From Limosilactobacillus sp. WILCCON 0051 (GTDB lineage: Bacteria > Bacillota > Bacilli > Lactobacillales > Lactobacillaceae), in assembly GCF_039955095.1 (NCBI RefSeq), contig NZ_CP154878.1, forward strand, positions 558,001 to 622,000: a stretch of 64,000 bases of DNA. The letters run 5' to 3'. A program made the position numbers and the translations under genes. Positions 38,128 to 46,226 of this stretch are shown here, piece after piece. The notes beneath the pieces were generated by a model, which was given only the letters and a program-made list of their open reading frames with translations, did no database searches and was not told where the DNA came from. Positions within the stretch are counted from its first letter, which is position 1; every line of letters begins with the position of its first letter.

Positions 38128-38607
38128 ATGACGAAAAAAGTTTTAGCTGGTTTTTTGGTTGGTGGCGCGGCCGCATTTGGAGCCTGGCAAGCGCTGAGTG
38201 CCGATAAGAAAAAGCAGATCAAGCAGGCCGTGGCTGATAAAACGCATGATGCCGTTGACTATGCAACCGATTACGCAATCAATGCCTTGGATCTTGCCGA
38301 TGGAATGGTGCAGGATGTTAAGGAACAGGCCGTTGACAAGTTTGGCGATAAATTTAGCGACTTGGCCGACTCGGTAAAAAAAGGCGCTGATACGGTTAAA
38401 AAAAGTGCTGATCAAGCAGTCAATCATTTTACCAACGATGATTTTGACGAACAGACCGCCCAGATTCGCGAAGAACTTGCCAAAGCTCAGTCCGATAACT
38501 CAAGTCAAGATGATATCGTGATCGATAAAACTACGGATGCGTCTGAAGAAAATAATGATGCTGATGCTAGCCAGGATGATCATTCATCATCAAGCGACCA
38601 AGATTAA
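38128..38607 (+). CDS. YtxH-domain protein
   Basis: 159 residues. A short N-terminal glycine-rich membrane segment (KKVLAGFLVGGAAAFGAW, about 3-20) is followed by an amphipathic helix region and an acidic Asp/Ser-rich tail. It matches the YtxH family, stress-associated and of unknown function. ATG 38128 has GGAGGAT upstream; the in-frame TTG at 38113 has none. Confidence 0.82.
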   Translation: MTKKVLAGFLVGGAAAFGAWQALSADKKKQIKQAVADKTHDAVDYATDYAINALDLADGMVQDVKEQAVDKFGDKFSDLADSVKKGADTVKKSADQAVNHFTNDDFDEQTAQIREELAKAQSDNSSQDDIVIDKTTDASEENNDADASQDDHSSSSDQD

Positions 38608-38623
38608 AATTGTGAATCAATAA

Positions 38624-38657
38624 AAAAGCACTTCACTTTTGCTGGTGAAGTGCTTTT
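38624..38657. terminator. Bidirectional terminator between ytxH-like gene and pepQ
   Basis: AAAAGCACTTCAC (38624-38636) pairs with GTGAAGTGCTTTT (38645-38657). Confidence 0.9.
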
Positions 38658-38667
38658 GATTTGCAAT

Positions 38668-39768
38668 TTATCTGCCAACGTATAGCAGTTCTTTTGTCGT
38701 ATGAGTAAACGGCTCATTGCCATCTTTTGTAATATGGATGCAGTCTTCGATTCGGACGCCGGCAAAGCCTGGGATGTAGATTCCTGGTTCAATTGAGAAG
38801 CACATGCCAGGCTCAAGCAGCATGTCGTTGCCTTCCATGATTGAAGGAAACTCGTGATCGGTCATGCCCATTCCGTGGCCCAGACGATGAATGAAGTATT
38901 CACCATAGCCGGCCTTGTCGATAATGTCACGGGCAATCTTATCCAGTTCTGCGGCGGTCATGCCGGGTTTGGCAGCTTCTTGGGCGGCCAGCTGAGCCTC
39001 AAGGCAGACTTGATAGATGTCTTTTTGTTTGTCGTTAAGCGTTCCAACTGCTACTGTTCGAGAAGCATCGCTGGTGTAGCCGTCAACGTTGGTTCCCAGA
39101 TCAAACAATACCAGCTCGTTGTCTTGAATCTTGGTGTCATTGGTAGCGCCATGTGGTTCAGCTGCATGGGCACCGGCTTGAATCAAGGTATCAAAGCTCA
39201 TGTGCATAACGCCGTGTTTTTGCAGAGCATAGTGGATTTCAGCGGCGATCTGGTTTTCGGTTGCGCCAATCTTGACGGCATCAAAACCAACCTTAAAGGC
39301 GAAATCAGCCCACTTGCCATTTTCTTCCAGAATAGCAATCTCGTCTGGCGACTTGATCAAACGCATATGCTGAATCGTTGGCGTCATATCATAGTCAAAG
39401 CTGGCTTTAGGAAATTGCTCTTGTAAGGCCCGCAGTCGAGCAACGGTCAAAAAGCCTTGTTCAATCCCGAATCTGCTTGGAGCAGCAACGCGTTTTTTAA
39501 CTTGTTCGGCAATCATCGCATAAGGCTGCTCATGATCGAGGTAGCCGTAAACGTCATAGGGCCAGCCAGTATCCTTGATGGCTTCTACTTCAAGTGCTGG
39601 GGCAAACAGGAAAGGATCGTGATCAGGAAAGACCAGCAGCGCTAAAACCCGTTCAATTGGATCGCTGCCAAAGCCGGTCAGATATTTAATGGTCATTGGA
39701 TCACTGAGATAGGCAACATCGAGCTGAGCTTCATTGACAGCTTGACGTAATTGTGTTAATTTGTTCAT
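38668..39768 (-). CDS. pepQ: Xaa-Pro dipeptidase (prolidase) PepQ
   Basis: 366 residues, M24 family. It cleaves dipeptides with C-terminal proline in the cytoplasm. Dinuclear metal ligands: Asp in LFDLGTNVDGYTSD, His in HRLGHGMGMTDHE, Glu in SIEPGIY and Glu in VRIEDCIHI. The ribosome site AAGGAGC precedes ATG 39768, and an extended -10 (TGCTATAAT) on this strand lies near 39820-39828. It is divergent from ccpA, the classic Lactobacillus arrangement. Confidence 0.95.
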   Translation of the reverse strand: MNKLTQLRQAVNEAQLDVAYLSDPMTIKYLTGFGSDPIERVLALLVFPDHDPFLFAPALEVEAIKDTGWPYDVYGYLDHEQPYAMIAEQVKKRVAAPSRFGIEQGFLTVARLRALQEQFPKASFDYDMTPTIQHMRLIKSPDEIAILEENGKWADFAFKVGFDAVKIGATENQIAAEIHYALQKHGVMHMSFDTLIQAGAHAAEPHGATNDTKIQDNELVLFDLGTNVDGYTSDASRTVAVGTLNDKQKDIYQVCLEAQLAAQEAAKPGMTAAELDKIARDIIDKAGYGEYFIHRLGHGMGMTDHEFPSIMEGNDMLLEPGMCFSIEPGIYIPGFAGVRIEDCIHITKDGNEPFTHTTKELLYVGR

Positions 39769-39845
39769 TTGTCTTGCTCCTTATGCATAAGATGAGATTT
39801 TTTTAAGCAATTGTTAATATTATAGCATATTTGTTTATCATTACG

Positions 39846-39855
39846 TTTGCGCAAA
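39846..39855. promoter_or_regulatory. Palindrome over the ccpA -35 (operator candidate)
   Basis: TTTGCGCAAA is a perfect 10-bp palindrome in the pepQ/ccpA intergenic region. It covers the ccpA -35 box and could serve CcpA autoregulation or another regulator. It carries only the central part of a cre-like pattern and does not fit the full consensus. Confidence 0.5.
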
Positions 39856-39875
39856 ACCGTTAATTTTGTTATATT
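39847..39875 (+). promoter_or_regulatory. Promoter of ccpA
   Basis: TTGCGC (39847-39852), 17-bp spacer, TATATT (39870-39875), 62 bases before the ATG. Confidence 0.7.
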
Positions 39876-39937
39876 GATTGCGGTTATGAAAAACCGATGA
39901 AAGCAACTAAAATCAACAAAGAAAGGGCTTATAAATT

Positions 39938-40954
39938 ATGGAAAAACAATCAGTTACCATTTACACCGTGGCACGTGAAGCACGCGTTTCCATGGCGACC
40001 GTTTCGCGTGTGGTTAACGGTAATCCCAACGTTAAACCAGAAACGCGCAAAAAAGTGCTCGACGTTATCAAGCAGTTAAACTACCGCCCGAATGCCGTTG
40101 CTCGTGGACTGGCCAGCAAAAAAACGACTACGGTTGGCGTTGTGATCCCAGATGTTACGAATGCATATTTTGCAGAATTGGCATTGGGGATTGACGATAT
40201 TGCTTCAATGTACAAATACAACATGATTCTGACCAACTCAGATGCTGATGATCGAAAGGCGCTGCAAGTCGTTCGCGGGCTGATGGCCAAGCAGGTTGAT
40301 GGCATTATCTTTATGGGACATGATATTCCAGAAGAACTGCGGCAGGAATTCAGCTCATCCAATGTACCGGTCGTTGTGGCTGGTTCCGTTACCAACGATG
40401 ATGAGCTGCCAACGGTCCGGATTGATTATCAAGAAGCTACCAAACAAGCCATTAAGTACCTGATTGAACGTGTTGATGGTCCTGTGGCATTGGTAGTAGG
40501 CTCAAAGGATAGTACCATCAACAAGCGTTACCGCATTGAAGGCTACAAGCAGGCTCTGCAGGAAGCTGGCAAGGATTTTGACGAAAAGCTGATCTTTGAG
40601 ACGCATGATTCTTATGCTGAAGGCTACAAGCAATCACAAGCCATTGCTGACAGTGGCGCTAAGGCAGCCTTTGTCAGCGATGATGGCGTAGCGGCAGGCT
40701 TGCTGAACGGTTTGACTGATCATGGCGTTAAGGTTCCTGATGAGTTCCAGATTATTGCCTCAAACAATACAAAGACCACTGAGATTACACGTCCTAAGCT
40801 GACTACGATCACGCAGCCGCTTTATGACTTAGGGGCCGTATCAATGCGTCTGTTGACCAAGCTGATGAACAGTAAGGATGAAGACAAAGAAGATGGTGAA
40901 TCCAAAGACGTTATTTTGGAACATGGTTTTGAAAAGCGTCAGTCAACGCGCTAG
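39938..40954 (+). CDS. ccpA: Catabolite control protein A
   Basis: LacI/GalR regulator, 338 residues. It has an N-terminal HTH (TIYTVAREARVSMATVSRVVNG, 6-27), a hinge helix (YRPNAVARGLASKK) and a periplasmic-binding-protein-like core that binds HPr-Ser-P. It represses or activates carbon genes at cre sites. Its position opposite pepQ is diagnostic for lactobacilli. The Lys/Glu/Asp-rich stretch near 310-322 (NSKDEDKEDGESKD) looks like a lineage-specific insertion in the C-terminal lobe. Confidence 0.95.
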   Translation: MEKQSVTIYTVAREARVSMATVSRVVNGNPNVKPETRKKVLDVIKQLNYRPNAVARGLASKKTTTVGVVIPDVTNAYFAELALGIDDIASMYKYNMILTNSDADDRKALQVVRGLMAKQVDGIIFMGHDIPEELRQEFSSSNVPVVVAGSVTNDDELPTVRIDYQEATKQAIKYLIERVDGPVALVVGSKDSTINKRYRIEGYKQALQEAGKDFDEKLIFETHDSYAEGYKQSQAIADSGAKAAFVSDDGVAAGLLNGLTDHGVKVPDEFQIIASNNTKTTEITRPKLTTITQPLYDLGAVSMRLLTKLMNSKDEDKEDGESKDVILEHGFEKRQSTR

Positions 40955-40971
40955 AAGGTGATTGATCTTTG

Positions 40972-41805
40972 ATGTCTCGAGAAGAGATGCATCGTCAAAA
41001 ACGACAGGCCAATGCTTCGGCTAAGCAGCCACGTTCTCATCATTTTTGGGCGTCCTTTTTGGGGATCTTGCTGACGATGGTGATGGCAATTGCTGTTTTA
41101 CTAAATGCAACGGTCTTGAATGCCGATTTTGCGGCTGATGAGCTGGCCGATTCACCGATCAGTACGCAGCTTCAAGAAGAAGTCAATGGCAGTTTAAGCG
41201 AATATGGCGTTTCTGGCTCACTGCTAACAACCAAGGAAACGCACCGCTTAGTAAGGCAGGCAGTTAAACAAGTCTATGCTGGCAAGAGCATTAAGCTTGA
41301 TCTTACCAATGTTGAAAAAAGACTGCAGTCAAAGGTTGATGATGAGCTGGGATCATATGGTCTGTCAACATCACTGCTCCCATCTTCGGCAACCAGTGGG
41401 TTCAATCAGCAGCTGACGAACCAGGTTAACCAAAAACTGAACACTGATGAAGTACAGACGGCTGCTAAAACGATTACGACCGTTAAAACAGTCGTTAACG
41501 TTCTGTTGGCAATCAGTGGAGTAGCACTGGCAGTCTTAATCGTCTGGAGCTTATTTAAACGCTGTTTTTTGGCAGTTTTCAGCTGGTCGACTGCCTGGTC
41601 AGCGGGACTGTACTTTGGCTTTGTTTGGCTGGTCAAGCTGGGAATCAATCAGGCTGCTCAAGAAGAACCAGATTATGCTTCAACGATTGCAACCATTGGT
41701 AATGACGTTTTAACCAGGGGATGGAGAATTGCCTGGCTGCTGTTGGCGTTGGCCCTGGTTGGCTGGCTCTTGCGCGGTGGGCTGCGAATTGTTCGTCGTC
41801 ATTGA
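40972..41805 (+). CDS. Unrecognised membrane protein with an internal repeat
   Basis: 277 residues; I do not recognise the family. Basic N terminus (1-25), membrane helix about 29-50, a predicted exterior domain about 51-170, then three more helices (about 172-192, 197-222, 252-268) and a basic C terminus. The exterior domain holds a two-fold repeat: residues 67-85 (LQEEVNGSLSEYGVSGSLL) and 118-136 (LQSKVDDELGSYGLSTSLL). It starts 17 bp after ccpA and may be co-transcribed. ATG 40972 or TTG 40969 could start it. No catalytic motif is visible. Confidence 0.7.
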   Translation: MSREEMHRQKRQANASAKQPRSHHFWASFLGILLTMVMAIAVLLNATVLNADFAADELADSPISTQLQEEVNGSLSEYGVSGSLLTTKETHRLVRQAVKQVYAGKSIKLDLTNVEKRLQSKVDDELGSYGLSTSLLPSSATSGFNQQLTNQVNQKLNTDEVQTAAKTITTVKTVVNVLLAISGVALAVLIVWSLFKRCFLAVFSWSTAWSAGLYFGFVWLVKLGINQAAQEEPDYASTIATIGNDVLTRGWRIAWLLLALALVGWLLRGGLRIVRRH

Positions 41806-41812
41806 TAAAGTC

Positions 41813-41841
41813 TTGAATTTACCAGCTTAATTTGGTAAAAT
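41813..41841 (+). promoter_or_regulatory. Promoter of yebC
   Basis: TTGAAT (41813-41818), 17-bp spacer and TAAAAT (41836-41841) with TGG just upstream (extended -10). Confidence 0.8.
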
Positions 41842-41887
41842 TTCAATGTTTGTTATCTAAATCTATATAAGAAAAGAGGAGTTAGTA

Positions 41888-42631
41888 ATGTCAGGACATT
41901 CAAAATGGCATAACATTCAAGGGCGTAAAAACGCTCAGGATGCCAAGCGTGGCAAGATTTTCCAAAAGATTTCTCGTGACTTGTACCAAGCCGCTAAAAC
42001 AGGTGATCCTGATCCAGCAAACAACCCTCAACTGCGTCTGGTAATCGACAAGGCCCATGCAGCCAACATGCCTAAGAAGAACATTCAACGGGCAATTGAA
42101 AAGGCTACTGGTGCTGGCGGTGCCAAGTTTGAAGAAGTTACTTACGAAGGCTATGGCCCAGGTGGGGTTGCAGTGATGGTATTTGCCTTGACTGACAACA
42201 AGAACCGGACGGCTGCTGCAGTACGTTCTGCATTTACTCATTCCGGCGGTTCGCTGGGTGCCAGTGGATCTGTTTCCTACATGTTTGATCGCAAGGGCTT
42301 GATTGAAATTCTGCGTGACGGTCTCGACAAGAGCGAAGACGACATGCTGATGGATGCTCTGGATGCTGGTGCTGAAGACATGAAGGCTACTGACGACAAG
42401 TTCCAGATCTTTACGGCACCAAGCGACATGACCAGCGTTCGTGATGCTTTGCAAGAACAAGGCTACGAACTGGACACGGCTGAAGTAACGATGATCCCTC
42501 AAAACACGACAGTTGTTCCTAGCGACAAGGTTAGTCAATACAAGCACTTGATTGACGAACTGACTGACAACGACGATGTTGCTGACATTTATGAAGCTGG
42601 GGTTATCGAAGACGATGACGATGCTGAATAG
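41888..42631 (+). CDS. yebC: YebC/PmpR family protein
   Basis: 247 residues, [27 protein letters not shown], with the three-domain YebC layout and an acidic C terminus. Family members are described as transcription regulators or, more recently, as factors that resolve ribosome stalling at proline stretches. In lactobacilli it usually lies just before comGA; here the second IS66 copy lies between them. Confidence 0.94.
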   Translation: MSGHSKWHNIQGRKNAQDAKRGKIFQKISRDLYQAAKTGDPDPANNPQLRLVIDKAHAANMPKKNIQRAIEKATGAGGAKFEEVTYEGYGPGGVAVMVFALTDNKNRTAAAVRSAFTHSGGSLGASGSVSYMFDRKGLIEILRDGLDKSEDDMLMDALDAGAEDMKATDDKFQIFTAPSDMTSVRDALQEQGYELDTAEVTMIPQNTTVVPSDKVSQYKHLIDELTDNDDVADIYEAGVIEDDDDAE

Positions 42632-42641
42632 TTTCGTTTTT

Positions 42642-42673
42642 AGACGCGGGCAATAATGCCTGCGTCTTTTTTT
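42642..42673 (+). terminator. yebC terminator, T tract used as IS66 target
   Basis: AGACGCGGGC and GCCTGCGTCT form the stem, followed by seven T. The eight bases CTTTTTTT (42666-42673) are the target duplicated by IS66 copy 2. Confidence 0.92.
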
Positions 42674-42756
42674 GTAAGCACACTATAACCAACCGCATAT
42701 GATTAAATCCCAAGTTCTCCTATACTTGAAGACATATTCAAGGAGGAGGACTTTTT

Positions 42757-42930
42757 ATGAAGCAAGATTTTGTCGAAGTTGATATACCACGAACAAAGAA
42801 GCCGGTTACTAAGCGCTCACGCTTGACTGCGACCGTTTCACTGCACCAAGTAAAAATTAATGTCTACCAAGAAGCAGATCCCGCTCTGGTTAGTGAGATC
42901 ATTAAAGCAGTAGCCGCTTATGCTGGTTAA
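42757..42930 (+). CDS. tnpA: IS66 accessory protein TnpA (copy 2)
   Basis: 57 residues, identical to the copy at 7644-7817, with AAGGAGGAGG upstream and an 11-base overlap with tnpB. Confidence 0.8.
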   Translation: MKQDFVEVDIPRTKKPVTKRSRLTATVSLHQVKINVYQEADPALVSEIIKAVAAYAG

Positions 42931-43276
42931 CTGGAGTGCCCCTCAGCACGTCTACATAGTTTGTGGCAAGACCGATCTGCGGAAGGGGATTGATGGTTTG
43001 GCCATGGTGATCGCAGAGAATTATGGCTTGGAATTAGATAATGATTCGTTATTCCTATTTTGTGGCAATCGTAATGACCGCTTCAAAGGCTTGTACTGGG
43101 ACGGCGAAGGATTCATCCTGCTTTATAAACGCTTTGAAAATGGTGGACTGCGATGGCCGCGACATCGAGAAGACGCAGTGGCATTAACCAAGAGTCAGAT
43201 TAAGGCATTGTTAGAAGGCATCTCGCCACTGCCTCAGAAACGAATCAGGCCGGCTATTAAGGGACCAGGGTATTAA
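42920..43276 (+). CDS. tnpB: IS66 accessory protein TnpB (copy 2)
   Basis: 118 residues, identical to the TnpB at 7807-8163 (IS66 Orf2 family, CGKTDLRKGIDGLA motif). Confidence 0.95.
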   Translation: MLVNWSAPQHVYIVCGKTDLRKGIDGLAMVIAENYGLELDNDSLFLFCGNRNDRFKGLYWDGEGFILLYKRFENGGLRWPRHREDAVALTKSQIKALLEGISPLPQKRIRPAIKGPGY

Positions 43277-43300
43277 CAAGTTCCTCTTTTATTTGCCTCC

Positions 43301-43332
43301 ATTATCTGATAACCTAATGGTCATCAGATAAT
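43301..43332 (+). repeat. Hairpin between tnpB and tnpC (copy 2)
   Basis: Same perfect ATTATCTGAT/ATCAGATAAT stem as in copy 1, immediately before the tnpC ribosome site. Confidence 0.7.
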
Positions 43333-43349
43333 AAAGGAGGTGATTGGTA

Positions 43350-44885
43350 ATGGCTGAGAAGATCACTTTAGAAGAAGCCTTGCGTGAAAACAAAGAACTA
43401 AAGGCTAAGATTGCGGAACTGACCGAGATGGTAAACTATCTGCAAAAGCAACTTTTTGGAAAAAAAACTGAAAAATTAAGTGCTGGCCAGTTGGATCTGT
43501 TTGATGACAACGAACAGGAAACCGTGCCAACGAATGATTCAACAGTAGAAAAGTTGACCACTACCGTTACCAGTCACCAGAGAAAATGCAAATCAAAGGA
43601 ATCACGTAAACAATTGCTTGATTGCCTAGAACAAGTTGAAGAACTTCATCAGCTAAGCGAGCAAGAACTGACTTGTGATCAATGCGGTCAAATGATGACG
43701 GTTATCGGCAAACATGAACAATATCGTGAAGTTAAACTGATTCCTGCCCACTTGTGCTGCAAAATCGTATGTACTGAAACGGCTAGATGCGAACACTGTC
43801 AAGATCCGGAAACCGACAATGATGTACTCGTTCAGGCAAAGACGCCACAGCCCTTGTTTCCACACAGTTACCTTTCAAGCTCGGTAATCGCCGAAGTACT
43901 TTTTGAAAAGTTTGGTCTGGCAGTACCGTTTACCCGCCAGACGCAGTATTGGGAGCGCCTCGGACTTCCCATCACCAGCAAACATATGGCTCGTGGGGTA
44001 ATTGAAGCTGGCGAAAGGTTTGGGCAAAAGATTTATGAACGTCTGCGTCAAGAAATCAAGGCAGCACCTGTGGTGCAGCTTGATGAGACGCCATTTCAAG
44101 TTCTGGATCTTGATCAATCACATGGCTACTTCTGGTCAGCCTGTTCTACGGCAGAATTCAGTCCACATCAAGTATCGTATTTCCACTATGCCCCTTCACG
44201 ATCAGGAAAGGTTATTACAGAAATCTTAGGTGATGACTTTTCTGGCGGTATTATGTGTGATGGGTTTAGTGGATATTCTGATAATCGCTTACCAGAAGCG
44301 TATTGGGGGACCTGTCTGGTTCATATCAATCGCCAATTTAAGCGACTGCTTGATCCAAAGATTACCCGCTTTCAAGGGCAAAGTATTGCGAGTGACGCCG
44401 TGCGGATCCTTGCCAAAGTATTTCACATCGAAAAACGGTTGAAATATTCATCAGCAAGTGAGAAGGCAGCCCAAAGGCGTCAGCATTTAAAAGCGATGAT
44501 TGATGATTTCTATCAGCTGATTGAAGAAGCCTTGACGAAATCGCCACTCAAACCGCTACGCAATGCAATCAAAAATGCCCTCAAATTGAAGAAGCGGGTT
44601 TACCAGATGTTCAGGCATGGAGAGCTGCCATTGCATAATAATCACAATGAGCAACTGATTCGTCCCACCACGCTGGTCAGAAAGAACAGTCTGTTTGCGA
44701 AGTCCACGGCTGGGGCCAAAGCCAATGCGATCTGGTATAGCATCGTGCAAACCGCAAAACTAAATCATTTGGATGTCTTTAAATATTTAGAGACCCTGCT
44801 TAGCGCCTTTACAAAACGCGAAACGCCAGAAATAGAGGCTTATTTGCCATGGGCTCGTGAAATTCAAGAAAGCTGCAAAGCCTAA
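43350..44885 (+). CDS. tnpC: IS66 transposase TnpC (copy 2)
   Basis: 511 residues, identical to the transposase at 8237-9772: coiled coil, CxxC pairs, DDE residues in LDETPF, MCDGFSGY and NHNEQLIRP. Intact and presumably active. Confidence 0.96.
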   Translation: MAEKITLEEALRENKELKAKIAELTEMVNYLQKQLFGKKTEKLSAGQLDLFDDNEQETVPTNDSTVEKLTTTVTSHQRKCKSKESRKQLLDCLEQVEELHQLSEQELTCDQCGQMMTVIGKHEQYREVKLIPAHLCCKIVCTETARCEHCQDPETDNDVLVQAKTPQPLFPHSYLSSSVIAEVLFEKFGLAVPFTRQTQYWERLGLPITSKHMARGVIEAGERFGQKIYERLRQEIKAAPVVQLDETPFQVLDLDQSHGYFWSACSTAEFSPHQVSYFHYAPSRSGKVITEILGDDFSGGIMCDGFSGYSDNRLPEAYWGTCLVHINRQFKRLLDPKITRFQGQSIASDAVRILAKVFHIEKRLKYSSASEKAAQRRQHLKAMIDDFYQLIEEALTKSPLKPLRNAIKNALKLKKRVYQMFRHGELPLHNNHNEQLIRPTTLVRKNSLFAKSTAGAKANAIWYSIVQTAKLNHLDVFKYLETLLSAFTKRETPEIEAYLPWAREIQESCKA

Positions 44886-44897
44886 TTGATAAATGAA

Positions 44898-44943
44898 CAG
44901 CGGTCGACCACGCAGAAATGCGCCGGTCGACCGCTGCTTTTTT
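44898..44943 (+). terminator. Terminator at the right end of IS66 copy 2
   Basis: Same CAGCGGTCGACC / GGTCGACCGCTG stem and T run as in copy 1. Confidence 0.9.
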
Positions 44944-45074
44944 GTTCTTTAATTTTTGAAATTGGTCACCGCTTAGTAGGCAACACGGTTCAATATGGTG
45001 TGCTTACCTTTTTTTCTCAAAGCATTCAACATCAATATTTACCAATATCAGGTAATACATTACGGCATTTTAAG

Positions 45075-45105
45075 AGCAGTCCTTATTTTTGAGGGGCTGC
45101 TATTA
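45075..45105 (+). terminator. Hairpin between IS66 copy 2 and comGA (weak terminator)
   Basis: AGCAGTCC (45075-45082) pairs with GGGGCTGCT (45093-45101), followed by ATTATTT. No gene ends just before it, so it belongs to an unannotated or lost transcript. Confidence 0.45.
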
Positions 45106-45113
45106 TTTAGAAG

Positions 45114-45162
45114 ATCACGCCAACAGCGACGCTTACAGTCGAGAGTGGCGTGATTTTTTTAT
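45114..45162 (+). terminator. Orphan Rho-independent terminator before comGA
   Basis: ATCACGCCA (45114-45122) pairs with TGGCGTGAT (45146-45154) and seven T follow. No coding region precedes it within the 100 bases after the IS element. Confidence 0.75.
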
Positions 45163-45251
45163 TTAAAAAACTTTTGCAAGCAAATAACCAGTATTAAAAA
45201 AATATCATCTGGCTTCTTTTGGCATATAGCATTGTTAGAGGAGGGATAATT

Positions 45252-46226
45252 TTGAAAAGCGAGTTCTCAAGAGATATTGCGGTTTTAATTCGCTATCGGG
45301 TGTCAGATCTCTATGTTCTGCCATATCGCAGCTACTATCGACTTTTAATCATGCATGAGGGGCAGCTGCAGCTTTATCAGCAATGGCCATTACCACTTGG
45401 CAAGCGCTTGATTGCATATTTAAAGTATCGTGCTGATATGTCAGTCAGTGAGCATCGTCGCCCGCAGTCAGGATCGCTTTGCTGGCACGCGCCTAGGGGA
45501 AAGGTGGACTTAAGATTGTCATCGGTTGGCGACTGTCGCGGACAGGAATCACTGGTGGTACGTTTCATCTATCGTTTATGCAATGATTATCGGATGCTGG
45601 TACCGCCTCAATGGCAAAAATTGCAGCAGACTGCTAAAAAGCGGGGGTTGATGCTGTTTGCCGGACCGATGGGATCAGGGAAGACAACGACGATGTACCA
45701 TCTGGCGCGTCAGTTCGTTGGCCAGTGTGTCGTTATGACGATAGAGGATCCGGTTGAGATTACCGAGCCGATGTTTATTCAGCTGCAGGTTAACGAATTG
45801 GCTGAGATGGGCTATCAGCAGCTGCTTAAGGTTGGCTTGCGGCATCGACCACAGATCTTTATCATTGGCGAGATTCGTGATCCGCAAACGGCACAGATGG
45901 CAGTTCAAGCAGCCTTAAGCGGTCATCTGGTCATGGCAACCGTGCATGCCAGAAATGTCTATGGAGCGTTGACTCGTCTGGAACAGCTGAACGTCGATGA
46001 CTTTTATCTGCAGCAGGCGATCAGCTGTGTCTGCTATCAACGACTCTTGCCGACAGTAAAAAAACAATTGGCGGTGCTGTTTGATCTATTGGCTGATGAT
46101 GCATTGCAGGAAAGCTTTACAAAGCGAAAGGTGGGGATGACCGATGCTTGGGAGCAGCAGCTTAAAAATTGCGTGGCCAAGGGCTGTTTGGAAAAAAGCG
46201 TGGCCCAGTCGTACCAAGCCGGTTAA
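45252..46226 (+). CDS. comGA: ComGA, competence pseudopilus assembly ATPase
   Basis: 324 residues of the GspE/PilB secretion ATPase family. Walker A is GPMGSGKTTT (about 138-147), the Asp box is IEDPVE (about 170-175) and Walker B-like IIGEIRDPQTA is near 203-213, with HARN following. It powers the transformation pseudopilus that brings DNA to ComEA/ComEC. The start is TTG 45252 behind GAGGAGGG; the longer ORF from 45219 includes the ribosome site. First of seven comG genes, overlapping comGB by 83 bases. Confidence 0.93.
   Translation: MKSEFSRDIAVLIRYRVSDLYVLPYRSYYRLLIMHEGQLQLYQQWPLPLGKRLIAYLKYRADMSVSEHRRPQSGSLCWHAPRGKVDLRLSSVGDCRGQESLVVRFIYRLCNDYRMLVPPQWQKLQQTAKKRGLMLFAGPMGSGKTTTMYHLARQFVGQCVVMTIEDPVEITEPMFIQLQVNELAEMGYQQLLKVGLRHRPQIFIIGEIRDPQTAQMAVQAALSGHLVMATVHARNVYGALTRLEQLNVDDFYLQQAISCVCYQRLLPTVKKQLAVLFDLLADDALQESFTKRKVGMTDAWEQQLKNCVAKGCLEKSVAQSYQAG

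Larger units (their letters stand above)
42674..45007 (+). mobile_element. IS66-family insertion sequence, copy 2 (2334 bp)
   Basis: Same length, same ends (GTAAGCACAC ... GTGTGCTTAC) and the same three genes as the copy at 7561-9894, in the same orientation; the reading frames translate identically. It is flanked by the 8-bp direct repeat CTTTTTTT (42666-42673 and 45008-45015), which differs from the repeat of copy 1, so each copy inserted independently. The target is the T run of the yebC terminator; comGA starts 245 bp beyond the right end. Confidence 0.97.

Noticed and set aside
7561..45007. Composite transposon bounded by the two IS66 copies
   Set aside because: Each copy has its own distinct 8-bp target duplication, and the interval holds syntenic core genes, so they are independent insertions.
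44886..45092. 68-codon frame crossing the right end of IS66 copy 2
   Set aside because: It runs through the IS terminator and inverted repeat into flanking DNA and is a chance frame.
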